Shown here piece by piece: positions 16,378-24,406 of a DNA stretch of 62,836 nucleotides; positions within the stretch are counted from its first letter, which is position 1, and each line of letters begins with the position of its first letter. The position numbers and the translations under genes were made by a program. Source of the stretch: Oscillospiraceae bacterium (GTDB lineage: Bacteria > Bacillota > Clostridia > Oscillospirales > UBA929); assembly GCA_009782385.1 (NCBI GenBank), contig WRJE01000005.1, positions 1 to 62,836 of the forward strand, written 5' to 3'. The notes under the pieces are model-generated. The model did not search any database. It saw only the letters and a program-made list of their open reading frames with translations, and was not told where the DNA came from.

Positions 16378-17832
16378 ATGAGAAAATTACTAATCAGGCC
16401 TTGTTTGCTCGCTTTGCTTTTCCTTCTTGCCTCATGCGGTATGGCGTTAGAGCAAACACATGAGGAAAGTGTTAAGCCTTTACAGCTCCCTCTAACCTCT
16501 CAAGCTGAGAGCTTGGAGGGAAATGCCGATGTTGAGAGCGATGTTGAGGGTGAGTCGATTCCGCCGCTGACCGTTAACGGCTGGGATGTGAGCGTTATAA
16601 TCGGTCTGCTGTCCGCGTTGGATGAAGCGGAAACGCTTACGCCGGAGAGCGGGCTGTTGCGAAAGTTTCCGTATCCGTATAAAGCGATGGCTTGCGTGAC
16701 ATCGGATTGCGATGGGGCGAGTGAAGAAACATTCACAAGTATGCACCGCTATTTGAATACTTTTGAGGACACGCCCTACGGCAAAGGCTTGGGGTTGGAT
16801 ATAGCAAATTCTTTTTTTGTGTACAATGGCTCGAATCTTGACGATTCAAAGAATTTGCTCAGTTGGTTTGAGGGAACAAATCCCGAAATAGTAAAAAATG
16901 CGGAGTTTATTAAGAAGTATTGGGAATGCGGTTGGATAGACAGCATCCATACATTCGGTGATTTCTCGAACAACGGGCGGACACGTTTTACCCGTGAGCT
17001 GGGTTTGACGGCTTGGAAGACACTTAGCGCGGCGGGCATACATCCCACGGTGTGGATTGACCACGGCAACGCCGCCAATGTGCAGAACTTCGGCGCGTAT
17101 AACCCTAAAAACGCATCGAGCTATCAGCGCGGCGATGACCCGGATTCTCAGTATTATCATACCGATGTTACTCTGAGCGGTTCGGTGCGCTTCGCGTGGT
17201 ATTCGCGGCATAACGCGAATTTTGGTTTTGATTTTCCCCTGTCGCCGCGTGAACTCCGTGACGGCAGAGTGGTTTGGAGCTTTCAACGCTATACCCACAA
17301 TCCCGCGCCGGACGGCTCGATAGACTGGACATGGCGGCCGAACCGCCTGCGCGACCAAATAACGGAAAAACGGCTTGATGAACTGGAGCGTAAAGGGCAG
17401 TACTCGATTATAGCGCAGCACATGACGCTCTATCAGGACGAGTTTCAGCCGGGCGAAGAAGACCTCGCCGCGCTGAGGATGCTTGCCGCGCGGTTTCATC
17501 AGGATGAGACTATCTTGGTGGCGCGTGCTTCAAGACTGCTCGCCTATGCCGTGGCGCAAAAATATGCCGTCTTCCAATACGTTTCGGTAAACGGCATGAA
17601 CGCTGTCCGCGTAACGGGAATCGATGACCCTGTAACCGGGTTCAGAAAACCCTTCCCTAACGAGCTTCGCGGGCTGACGTTTTATGTCCCCGACCCGGAG
17701 AATACGGTAATTTTTGTCGGCGATACGCTCCTGCCACGGGAAGAAACGCAAGTCAACGCCGAGGATGAAACGGGTAACAGCAGCGTTTCGGTATCATGGT
17801 TCAAACAGGATACATTCGATTATACAAAATAG
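16378..17832 (+). CDS. Secreted lipoprotein with a possible polysaccharide-deacetylase-like fold
   Basis: A lipoprotein of 484 aa (LLASC lipobox near residue 20). After a low-complexity acidic linker the protein contains KAMACVTSDCDGASEETF, FVYNGSNLDD, DSIHTFGDFSNNGRTRF and WIDHGNAANVQNFG. This Asp/His-rich pattern recalls deacetylase/TIM-barrel enzymes (an acidic pair in the first strand, His-containing strands later), but no clear family match can be named. It is surface-anchored and probably acts on wall or glycan. Its last 13 bp overlap the convergent mntP. AATGGAGGAATAATG supplies the start. Confidence 0.55.
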   Translation: MRKLLIRPCLLALLFLLASCGMALEQTHEESVKPLQLPLTSQAESLEGNADVESDVEGESIPPLTVNGWDVSVIIGLLSALDEAETLTPESGLLRKFPYPYKAMACVTSDCDGASEETFTSMHRYLNTFEDTPYGKGLGLDIANSFFVYNGSNLDDSKNLLSWFEGTNPEIVKNAEFIKKYWECGWIDSIHTFGDFSNNGRTRFTRELGLTAWKTLSAAGIHPTVWIDHGNAANVQNFGAYNPKNASSYQRGDDPDSQYYHTDVTLSGSVRFAWYSRHNANFGFDFPLSPRELRDGRVVWSFQRYTHNPAPDGSIDWTWRPNRLRDQITEKRLDELERKGQYSIIAQHMTLYQDEFQPGEEDLAALRMLAARFHQDETILVARASRLLAYAVAQKYAVFQYVSVNGMNAVRVTGIDDPVTGFRKPFPNELRGLTFYVPDPENTVIFVGDTLLPREETQVNAEDETGNSSVSVSWFKQDTFDYTK

Positions 17833-18383
17833 AGATGATCAAACAACACTTTAAACCCAATTAAAACGAGTATAACACCGCCAACGAGTTCCGCCTTTGA
17901 TTTGAACCTCAAGCCAAACACATTACCGGCTTTTACCCCAAGCATTGACAGCAGCAGTGTTGTAACGCCTATGAACGAGGCGGCGGGGACAATGCTGATT
18001 TGAAGAGAAGCGAACGAGACCCCCACAGCCAAAGCGTCAACGCTTGTAGCGATGGCAAGCGGGAGCATATGCGATGGCTTTAATGAAATCCCTTTAGTGT
18101 TGGGGCTTTCCTTGATAAAACTGCCGTAAATCATCCTGCCGCCGAGAAAGCCGAGCAGCGCGAAAGCAATCCAATGACCGTATGAGGTAATTTTGTCGGC
18201 AAAGAGAGATGCCGCAAAGCAACCTATAAGAGGCATGGCGGCTTGAAAAAACCCGAAATATAAGCCGACAATCAGTGAATTTCTAAAAGTGACCTTGCTC
18301 ATGCCCAACCCGGCGCATACCGATATGGCAAAGGCATCCATTGATAATCCAACGGCGAGCAAAAACAGTTCAATAAAGTTCAT
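17820..18383 (-). CDS. mntP: Manganese efflux pump MntP
   Basis: Integral membrane Mn(II) exporter of 187 aa with six predicted helices. The conserved acidic motif is LSMDAFAISVCAGLG near the N-terminus, and its internal repeat is IATSVDALAVGVSFA. Start taken at ATG 18383: a TTGTCA-17-TATAAT promoter sits immediately upstream and overlaps the alternative ATG 18401, so the upstream start would not be transcribed. This leaves only about 6 nt between the -10 and the ATG, so the mRNA is probably leaderless. No yybP-ykoY manganese riboswitch fits in the gap. Confidence 0.9.
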   Translation of the reverse strand: MNFIELFLLAVGLSMDAFAISVCAGLGMSKVTFRNSLIVGLYFGFFQAAMPLIGCFAASLFADKITSYGHWIAFALLGFLGGRMIYGSFIKESPNTKGISLKPSHMLPLAIATSVDALAVGVSFASLQISIVPAASFIGVTTLLLSMLGVKAGNVFGLRFKSKAELVGGVILVLIGFKVLFDHLYFV

Positions 18384-18389
18384 AGTGAG

Positions 18390-18418
18390 ATTATACACCA
18401 TATAATACAGTGTGACAA
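18390..18418 (-). promoter_or_regulatory. Promoter of mntP (leaderless)
   Basis: Minus-strand TTGTCA (18413-18418), 17 bp, TATAAT (18390-18395), six bases before ATG 18383. Confidence 0.6.
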
Positions 18419-18447
18419 GCGACTATGATTTTAACAATAAAAAAGCA

Positions 18448-18476
18448 TTGAAACAACCGTAAACTTATGATATAAT
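18448..18476 (+). promoter_or_regulatory. Promoter of xylA
   Basis: TTGAAA (18448-18453), 17 bp, TATAAT (18471-18476), preceded by TGA. 27 bp upstream of ATG 18504. No xylose operator palindrome was noticed. Confidence 0.7.
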
Positions 18477-18503
18477 TCAGGAAAAAATAAGGAGTGCTGT
18501 ATT

Positions 18504-19814
18504 ATGAGCTATTTCCCCAATATCCCGGCAATTAAATTTGAGGGCGGCGCGAGCAAAAATCCTCTGGCGTTCCGCTACTATAACGCCGATGAGAAAATTC
18601 TCGGCAAAACGATGAAAGAGCATCTGCGTTTTGCCATGTCTTGGTGGCACACCATGACGGGCGAGGGCAAGGATATGTTCGGTTCGGGTACGATTGACAA
18701 ATCGTTCGGCAAGACGGGCTTTGAAAAGTCCAAGGCGCGTGTTGACGCGGGTTTTGAGCTTATGCAAAAACTGGGCGTTACTTACTACTGCTTCCACGAC
18801 TATGATCTCATTGACGAGCGCGACACGTTGGCTGAGAGCAACGCCGCACTTGTGGAAATCACCGATTATATGCTCAAAAAGCAGAACGAAATGGGACTGA
18901 AATGCCTGTGGGGAACGTCAAATCTGTTCAGCAACAAGCGTTATATGTTCGGCGCGGGTACTGCTCCCAACGCCGATGTGTTCGCCTACGCGGCGGCACA
19001 GGTCAAGCAGAACATTGATGTTTCGGTGAAGCTGGGTGCGAACGGCATCGTGTTCTGGGGCGGACGTGAGGGTTATGAGACGCTCCTCAACACCGACATG
19101 GGGCTTGAACTTGATAACCTTGCGCGTTTCCTGCATATGGCGGTCGATTACGCGCGTTCAATCGGCTTCAAGGGCGACTTCTTTATCGAACCCAAGCCGA
19201 AAGAGCCGAGCAAGCACCAGTATGATTTTGACGCGGCGACCGCGATTGGATTCCTTAACAAATACGGACTCGACAAAGATTTCAAGATGAATATCGAAGC
19301 GAACCACGCAACGCTTGCCGGGCATACATTCGAGCATGAGCTGCGCGTGTCGGCTATAAACGATATGCTCGGTTCGATTGACGCGAACCAAGGCGATATG
19401 CTGTTGGGATGGGATACGGATCAGTTCCCGACCGATGTTTACAGCACAACTTACTGTATGCTCGAAGTCCTGCGTGCCGGAGGCTTTAAGACCGGAGGGC
19501 TGAACTTTGACGCGAAAGGGCGGCGCGGCTCGTTCACGCACGATGATTTGTTTTTATCGTATATCGCGGGAATGGACGCTTTCGCGCTCGGGCTTATAAA
19601 AGCGGCGAAAATCATTGAGGACGGGCGCGTTGACGGCTTTGTCAAAGAGCGTTATTCAAGCTGGAGTTCCGGAATCGGCAAAGATATCACAGATGGCAAA
19701 CTTGGACTTAAAGAACTCTCGGACTACGCGCTGAAAAAAGGCGAGGTAACGACAAACATCAGCGGCAAACAAGAATATCTTGAAAATATTGTCAATCAAG
19801 TTTTGTTCAATTAA
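18504..19814 (+). CDS. xylA: Xylose isomerase
   Basis: Cytosolic enzyme of 436 aa interconverting D-xylose and D-xylulose (also D-glucose/fructose). Class II hallmarks are present: FHDYDL near the N-terminus, [16 protein letters not shown], metal-ligand motifs [15 protein letters not shown] and [11 protein letters not shown], and [19 protein letters not shown]. No xylulokinase or transporter is adjacent, so it stands alone behind its own promoter. AATAAGGAG precedes ATG 18504. Confidence 0.97.
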   Translation: MSYFPNIPAIKFEGGASKNPLAFRYYNADEKILGKTMKEHLRFAMSWWHTMTGEGKDMFGSGTIDKSFGKTGFEKSKARVDAGFELMQKLGVTYYCFHDYDLIDERDTLAESNAALVEITDYMLKKQNEMGLKCLWGTSNLFSNKRYMFGAGTAPNADVFAYAAAQVKQNIDVSVKLGANGIVFWGGREGYETLLNTDMGLELDNLARFLHMAVDYARSIGFKGDFFIEPKPKEPSKHQYDFDAATAIGFLNKYGLDKDFKMNIEANHATLAGHTFEHELRVSAINDMLGSIDANQGDMLLGWDTDQFPTDVYSTTYCMLEVLRAGGFKTGGLNFDAKGRRGSFTHDDLFLSYIAGMDAFALGLIKAAKIIEDGRVDGFVKERYSSWSSGIGKDITDGKLGLKELSDYALKKGEVTTNISGKQEYLENIVNQVLFN

Positions 19815-19862
19815 CTGTATAATTAAATAATAATCTGCCCATAATTCATACACAAGGAGAGT

Positions 19863-20474
19863 ATGAATATGGGCAGATTACTTAAAAAAATTGAAATTTC
19901 GTTAATAATTGGACTTGTTTTCGCCGTTATGGCGGGAGCGTGGGCGCAGAAATCGCAGAGAGAACTGAGCGGCAAGCTGTTAAGGCTTCATGTCGTTGCA
20001 AACTCCGATGAAACGGACGACCAACAGCTGAAACTTGCTGTGCGCGACAAGGTTTTGGAGTATGCCGCGCCGCTTCTCAGCGGCGTAACGGATGCGGAGG
20101 AGGCGGAGAGAATCATCACCGCCAACTTACCGATTATAACGGAACAGGCGCGGCTTGAAACACTCGCTCTGGGCTATGACTATGCCGTTAACGCGGAGCT
20201 TAGAGAGGAAGTTTTCCCGGCGCGTGAATATGACAGTTTTACGTTACCCGCCGGGGCGTACCGCGCGTTGAGGGTCACAATCGGCGAGGGAAGTGGACAG
20301 AACTGGTGGTGCGTGGTATTCCCGCCGCTGTGCGGAGACGGTGATTTTTACTCAACCGCAAAGGAAGCGGGATTGAGTGACAGCGAAATCGCGCTGATAA
20401 CCGATGGTGACGGCGTTGTGTTCAAGTTCAAGTTTGTTGAGATATTTGAGAAATTGCGGAATTGGTTTAGGTAG
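19863..20474 (+). CDS. spoIIR: Stage II sporulation protein R
   Basis: Forespore-made secreted signal that activates SpoIIGA and so processes pro-sigma-E in the mother cell. Length 203 aa, with an N-terminal hydrophobic signal/anchor (about residues 8-27), the family motif LRLHVVANSDETDDQQLKL, and WWCVVFPPLC. AAGGAG lies just before ATG 19863; ATG 19869 is an alternative. The TAG stop (20472-20474) comes from the first bases of a GTAGGG palindrome whose hairpin plus T6 makes an intrinsic terminator. This is one of the clearest spore-former markers here. Confidence 0.92.
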   Translation: MNMGRLLKKIEISLIIGLVFAVMAGAWAQKSQRELSGKLLRLHVVANSDETDDQQLKLAVRDKVLEYAAPLLSGVTDAEEAERIITANLPIITEQARLETLALGYDYAVNAELREEVFPAREYDSFTLPAGAYRALRVTIGEGSGQNWWCVVFPPLCGDGDFYSTAKEAGLSDSEIALITDGDGVVFKFKFVEIFEKLRNWFR

Positions 20475-20500
20475 GGACGACCTGTGGTCGTCCGTTTTTT
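20471..20500 (+). terminator. Palindromic repeat acting as the spoIIR terminator
   Basis: GTAGGG-family copy: GGACGACC, TGT loop, GGTCGTCC, then G and T6. It combines the gene's stop codon and an intrinsic terminator in one element. Confidence 0.75.
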
Positions 20501-20515
20501 CGTGTTGGTTGTGGG
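20486..20515 (+). repeat. Direct repeat left of the YafQ/DinJ module
   Basis: GGTCGTCCG, six T, CGTGTTGGTTGTGGG. Repeated at 21284-21314 with one mismatch and one extra T, so the two copies flank the toxin-antitoxin genes. Confidence 0.8.
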
Positions 20516-20517
20516 CG

Positions 20518-20805
20518 TTATTCAAATAAATCAGCATGAGTTCCCGTTTCAGTCAGCACCAAAATAAGTTTGTCCTCATGTATTTTGTAAACTAACAACC
20601 AATCACCCTCACCGCCCACATGACATTCACGATAGCCGACATAATTACCTTTAAGTGTGTGGTCGCGATACTCCGGCGGCATGGGATCGCCTTTTAGTAA
20701 TAAATCAATAGTAACTTCCAATTTTAACATATCATATCCACGCTTAATCAGTAAGCGGCGATTACGTCTAAAACGGGTTGTGTATTCAGGATTGTATTTA
20801 CTCAT
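20518..20805 (-). CDS. YafQ/RelE-family mRNA interferase toxin
   Basis: Small basic protein of 95 aa of the YafQ type II toxin family. Motifs YRDHTLKGNYVGYRECHVGG and GDWLLVYKI with an acidic C-terminal loop match ribosome-dependent RNases. Start MSKYNPEY (ATG 20805) is chosen over longer forms because GGAGAGG lies 5-10 nt upstream. It overlaps the antitoxin gene by 8 bp. The catalytic His pair of YafQ appears conserved (RDH and ECHV). The stop lies directly beside a direct repeat. Confidence 0.9.
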   Translation of the reverse strand: MSKYNPEYTTRFRRNRRLLIKRGYDMLKLEVTIDLLLKGDPMPPEYRDHTLKGNYVGYRECHVGGEGDWLLVYKIHEDKLILVLTETGTHADLFE

Positions 20806-21112
20806 TATCCCTCTCCGCTTCATCTTCCGCATCCATAGCTGCAAACAATTCCCGAGCATTAGCGAGAGGTTTTGGCTTTCGCGTTCCTTGGTTATATTCT
20901 GCGATAATTCGTTCCGCTTCATCCATAGCCTGCAACAAACTGACATTTGGAATAGGATTTCGCACATCAAAGGGAAAACCGCGTTCAATTATAGCTTTAT
21001 GCAAAAAGACATTGATAGCTTCACTTAGATTCAAACCAAACACGGAGAAAGTGTCTTCCGCTTTCATTTTGACGACAGGGTCTAGGCGGATATTGTAATT
21101 TGTGGTTTTCAT
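20798..21112 (-). CDS. RelB/DinJ-family antitoxin
   Basis: Antitoxin of 104 aa with a ribbon-helix-helix N-terminus (NYNIRLDPVVKMKAEDTFSVFGLNLSEAINVFL) and a charged C-terminal tail expected to neutralise the toxin. GGAG is 7-10 nt upstream of ATG 21112. A near-consensus promoter with a TGA extended -10 lies at 21135-21163. First gene of the module, so it is made ahead of the toxin. Confidence 0.9.
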   Translation of the reverse strand: MKTTNYNIRLDPVVKMKAEDTFSVFGLNLSEAINVFLHKAIIERGFPFDVRNPIPNVSLLQAMDEAERIIAEYNQGTRKPKPLANARELFAAMDAEDEAERDNE

Positions 21113-21134
21113 TTACCTCAACTCCTTTATCGCA

Positions 21135-21163
21135 AGTGTATCACAAAGCGCATACAAAGTCAA
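21135..21163 (-). promoter_or_regulatory. Promoter of the DinJ/YafQ operon
   Basis: Minus strand TTGACT (21158-21163), 17 bp, TACACT (21135-21140), with a TGA extended -10. Confidence 0.6.
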
Positions 21164-21181
21164 TATAATCTCGTGTATTAT

Positions 21182-21235
21182 GGAAGCCGCACCCTACAAA
21201 TCCGCGTTTCCCGTAGGGTAGGGCTTCCATGCCTG
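21182..21235. repeat. GTAGGG-type repeat pair
   Basis: GGAAGCCGCACCCTAC on one side and GTAGGGTAGGGCTTCCATGC on the other. It is preceded by CAAATCCGCGTTTCCC, also found with one change beside the repeat at 39708. Confidence 0.6.
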
Positions 21236-21283
21236 ACCGCACAAAAATATTAAAATTGCTTAACTTAATGACATTGCCGCCTC

Positions 21284-21314
21284 GGTCGTCCGTTTTTTTC
21301 GTATTGGTTGTGGG
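21284..21314 (+). repeat. Direct repeat right of the YafQ/DinJ module
   Basis: GGTCGTCCG, seven T, CGTATTGGTTGTGGG. Partner of 20486-20515. It holds a truncated half of the repeat palindrome, consistent with duplication of that site. Confidence 0.8.
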
Positions 21315-21413
21315 AGAGCGGTGAAGACAAACCGCGCCATGCTTAGTCTTATGCGTAACTTCCTATATATTACGAATAACACAAAAAAATTATTGAAAAA
21401 AAATAAAAATATA

Positions 21414-21442
21414 TTGACATACAGTCTTCTGTGTGGTATGCT
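21414..21442 (+). promoter_or_regulatory. Promoter of the DUF2975/XRE operon
   Basis: TTGACA (21414-21419), 17 bp, TATGCT (21437-21442), with upstream TGG. AGGAGG precedes the ATG at 21474. Confidence 0.6.
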
Positions 21443-21473
21443 TAAAAGCAATAACACATAGGAGGCTATTTTT

Positions 21474-21932
21474 ATGAGAGAACCGTTAGCGAGCCGTATT
21501 CTCCGCTGTACTTTGTATGGGGTCTTTGTGTTGGCTGTTTTACTGACGATAACACTGCCCTTTATGATGGATACATATTTCCGTATCCTGTATGATGCCT
21601 ATTCTCTGCACACAGACTACCGCGCGTTTATTATGCCATTTTTGATGTTTGTCGGCGCGGGCGGTGCTTGGATTGCGTTAGAGTTAATCTTAATGCTGCG
21701 ATCAATCCCCGCCAATCCTTTTGTCTTACGCAATGTGAGGGCACTCAAGCGCGTTGGTATTATCTTGGCGGTTCTGGCGGCGGCGTTTGGCGGCAAATGC
21801 TTTGTATACAATACTTTTCTGACTGTGGTGGGCACGGTAATCTTCATTCTTGCCTGCTTATTTGCTTTCACGCTGGCAAGTCTCTTTAGCCAAGCCGTGG
21901 CGTTTCGTGAAGAAAACGACCTAACCATATAA
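21474..21932 (+). CDS. DUF2975 membrane protein
   Basis: Four-helix membrane protein of 152 aa of the DUF2975 type (helix pairs around residues 15-35, 50-70, 95-115 and 122-142, with NPFVLRNVRALKRVG between). In Bacillota this family is nearly always followed by a small XRE regulator, as here. A signalling or membrane-state role is inferred from that pairing only. It starts after AGGAGG and is separated from the regulator by 12 bp. Confidence 0.8.
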   Translation: MREPLASRILRCTLYGVFVLAVLLTITLPFMMDTYFRILYDAYSLHTDYRAFIMPFLMFVGAGGAWIALELILMLRSIPANPFVLRNVRALKRVGIILAVLAAAFGGKCFVYNTFLTVVGTVIFILACLFAFTLASLFSQAVAFREENDLTI

Positions 21933-21944
21933 GGGGGCGGAGAT

Positions 21945-22148
21945 ATGATTATAGTCAATCTTGATGTTATGATGGCTAAAAGAAAAATTGGTCTGGCTGC
22001 ATTAGCCGAGTGCATCGGACTTACACAGGCAAATCTTTCAATCCTTAAAAACGGCAAGGGAAAGGCCATTCGTTTTTCAACGCTAAACCAACTTTGCAAA
22101 GAATTGGAGTGCCAACCGGGAGACATTTTGGAATACAGGGAGGAGTGA
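21945..22148 (+). CDS. Small XRE/Cro-CI transcription regulator
   Basis: A 67-aa protein that is almost entirely one helix-turn-helix domain (KIGLAALAECIGLTQANLSILKNGKG), of the YozG type that partners DUF2975. The C-terminal CQPGDILEYREE is characteristic. It follows GGGGCGGAG. The TGATG overlap couples it to the next membrane protein. It likely regulates its own operon. Confidence 0.88.
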   Translation: MIIVNLDVMMAKRKIGLAALAECIGLTQANLSILKNGKGKAIRFSTLNQLCKELECQPGDILEYREE

Positions 22149-22882
22149 TGAGGGTGGAAACTTTGAAAATCATAAAACGCCTTACACATTCGCCTATCGT
22201 GTTGGCAATATACCTGTTGACGTTTGGGGTCATTTATTTTTCATTTTACTTGCTCGGCTACACATTTGTTCCGGCAAGCGGACCTATGCTATATACCATT
22301 GCCGCCGCAATTATAATTTTACTTACAGTCAACAGTATTAAACATAGAAATGAAAGGACAAAAACCTCCGGTGTTTTTTCTGCTCTCTTACCGCTAATCG
22401 CAGTATTTTATACTAATTCAAAATATGTTGGAACAGATACATATGGAATAAACAACTATCTTTTCATTTTGAATGCCTGTATTGTTTTGATATGCGGCTT
22501 GATACTATTCGGTGCTTTCATGCGCGGGAGGGTTGTTAAGGCAGTATTGCTTCTCTTGTACACTTTGATGTTAGTATTTATATTTTTAATGCTGTTCATA
22601 ATGATTTTTTTTGGAAATTTCGGCTTTATTCAAGTGGAAATGTCTGTAATGTCACCCAATTCCGTGTATTTAGCCGAAATAGTAAGTCACGATCAGGGTG
22701 CGTTGGGCGGAGCCACTTATGTAAGCGTTACTCGTCAAAACCGTGTCATGAATTTTCTTGTTGGAAAATTCAGAAAAGAGATTTATTGGGGCAGATGGGG
22801 TGCGTTCGAGAATATGGAATTGCGATGGGAATCGGACAATGTGCTTTATATCAACAATATAAGATATACTATCAGGCACTGA
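22148..22882 (+). CDS. Membrane protein with DUF5412-like C-terminal domain
   Basis: About 244 aa. Four to five transmembrane segments fill the first two thirds, followed by an extracytoplasmic beta-rich domain (MSPNSVYLAEIVSHDQGALGGATYVSV and KEIYWGRW) resembling DUF5412. Start ATG 22148 overlaps the XRE stop; GTG 22154 has better spacing from GGGAGGAG and is an equally good choice. Probably the third gene of the DUF2975 operon. Function unknown. Confidence 0.65.
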   Translation: MRVETLKIIKRLTHSPIVLAIYLLTFGVIYFSFYLLGYTFVPASGPMLYTIAAAIIILLTVNSIKHRNERTKTSGVFSALLPLIAVFYTNSKYVGTDTYGINNYLFILNACIVLICGLILFGAFMRGRVVKAVLLLLYTLMLVFIFLMLFIMIFFGNFGFIQVEMSVMSPNSVYLAEIVSHDQGALGGATYVSVTRQNRVMNFLVGKFRKEIYWGRWGAFENMELRWESDNVLYINNIRYTIRH

Positions 22883-22910
22883 ACATATGAGATAAAGAGG
22901 AGCATGGAAC

Positions 22911-23420
22911 ATGAAACGATTATTAGAAAAGAAAAAGTTAATTTGCCTTATAATTTTTATGACATACATATCCATTGTTTTGAAGCTGACAGTATTCAGA
23001 TTTGGGTTTCTTTATGACAAGAGACAACTCAACGCGACCATCTTCATTGATTTGATAAATGTATACAGAAATGTTGGGACGGGTGTCTTTTTAAGGCTGT
23101 TCTTGGGAAATATCGGTTGGTTTGTTCCTTTTGGATTCTTTTTACCAGTGTTACTAAAAAAGGAACGGTTTTCAGCGGTAATAATCACGGGCTTTTTATT
23201 TTCACTTAGCATTGAAACATTACAATATGTTTTCCGCAAGGGTGTGGCGGAACTGGATGACTTAATTCTAAACACACTAGGTGTAGTCATTGGGTATCTC
23301 ATATACAAATTAACACTTACCTTATTTCGTAAAAGAGAGTTGAGATTCCGTCAAATCCGCAGTACAGGCAGCCCTTACCCCATATATTCCGCAACGAGCA
23401 GGTCAACGACCCTGCCGTAG
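22911..23420 (+). CDS. VanZ-like membrane protein
   Basis: A 169-aa VanZ-family protein with four predicted helices and the motifs NIGWFVPFGFFLPVL, FSLSIETLQYVF and ELDDLILNTLGVVIGY. Homologues influence teicoplanin susceptibility or envelope stress, but no van operon is present. AAAGAGGAG precedes ATG 22911. The 3' end overlaps the convergent DUF3810 gene by 46 bp. Confidence 0.88.
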   Translation: MKRLLEKKKLICLIIFMTYISIVLKLTVFRFGFLYDKRQLNATIFIDLINVYRNVGTGVFLRLFLGNIGWFVPFGFFLPVLLKKERFSAVIITGFLFSLSIETLQYVFRKGVAELDDLILNTLGVVIGYLIYKLTLTLFRKRELRFRQIRSTGSPYPIYSATSRSTTLP

Positions 23421-24406
23421 CTCTTAACGCCTTCCTCCTGCTGCATAGCTTTCAGATAGCTGTCGTTTATCGCCTCGCTCAAGTCGTTAATCGGGCCTTC
23501 GTACTGCTCGTAATGCTCACGAACGCCGAACAAGTCCTCTCTGACGTTATCGCTCAACCCCTCCCACAGTTCGACCCACGCGACAAAATCAGCGTCCATC
23601 AAAGCGTTTGACAGATATGTGTACGCCAAAAACGCGCCGGAATATTCAACATTGGGGTCGCCGGAGTTCATACACGCCATTATACCCCAAAAATTGGCCT
23701 CGTCTTCACGCGCCGCGCCCTGACGGTGCGCCAGCTCGTGGGCAACAGTAGCAGGCAGGTTTTGCGGCGGTGTGTCGGTGTTCACGTTCGCTTCGGCGAA
23801 CCACGGGATATAGATGCCCGATATGCCCATATATGACTGCACAATACTTAACGCCAATCCTTTTGCGGGCGCGGGATTGGCTTTTATAAAGTCAAATTTT
23901 TCCGACAAACGGTTATAGCCGTTAATCACAGCAACGTTGTAGTTTTTGAGCGGCTGCCGTTCCGTGCGCCCGTTTTCACCGCGTGTGACATCAGCACTGT
24001 TCAGGATTTCGCGGTAGTGTTTCGCCGTTTTATACAGCTCGTCTGCGGTTGGATTGTAACCCGCAAAGCCCGCGCGTTCGCCCGGCGCGGGCATCAGGTA
24101 TACAATACCGTACAGCCACACGAAGGTAAGCAGCAGGCAAGCAGCGAGGTTTAGCAGAAAGAACAGTGTCTTTTTCAGCGTCCTTCTCTTTCTCACTACA
24201 TAGATAAGCGCGAGGATGGGAAGTACATATACCGTTAACTCAAACAGCGAGAACGGCACAATGCCCGTTATTTTTCCGATTAAATGCGTCAGCTCACGGT
24301 TAAGCGCGGGATACCAACCGGAGAAAAATTCCGGTTTGAACAATGCCGCAGCGTAAGAGACAACGGATAAAGCTATTATAATAAGGGGACTTGTAAATTT
24401 CTTCAT
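23375..24406 (-). CDS. DUF3810 membrane-bound metalloprotease-like protein
   Basis: A 343-aa protein with three N-terminal transmembrane helices, then a large extracytoplasmic domain. The zinc-protease-like motif ATVAHELAHRQGAAREDEANF (HExxH plus downstream Glu) is characteristic of DUF3810. It overlaps the upstream QueG-like gene by 4 bp (ATGA), indicating co-transcription. Proteolysis is inferred from the motif. Confidence 0.85.
   Translation of the reverse strand: MKKFTSPLIIIALSVVSYAAALFKPEFFSGWYPALNRELTHLIGKITGIVPFSLFELTVYVLPILALIYVVRKRRTLKKTLFFLLNLAACLLLTFVWLYGIVYLMPAPGERAGFAGYNPTADELYKTAKHYREILNSADVTRGENGRTERQPLKNYNVAVINGYNRLSEKFDFIKANPAPAKGLALSIVQSYMGISGIYIPWFAEANVNTDTPPQNLPATVAHELAHRQGAAREDEANFWGIMACMNSGDPNVEYSGAFLAYTYLSNALMDADFVAWVELWEGLSDNVREDLFGVREHYEQYEGPINDLSEAINDSYLKAMQQEEGVKSYGRVVDLLVAEYMG

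Larger units (their letters stand above)
21113..21473. other. Gap between DinJ and DUF2975 genes
   Basis: It contains the DinJ promoter, a GTAGGG-type repeat pair near 21182-21235, the right direct repeat flanking the toxin-antitoxin module, and an AT-rich stretch ending in the promoter of the DUF2975 gene. No gene is visible. Confidence 0.6.

Noticed and set aside
9163-23420. A vancomycin-resistance locus, suggested by VanX-like and VanZ-like genes
   Set aside because: They are over 12 kb apart with no vanH, vanA, vanR or vanS. Both families are common outside resistance operons.
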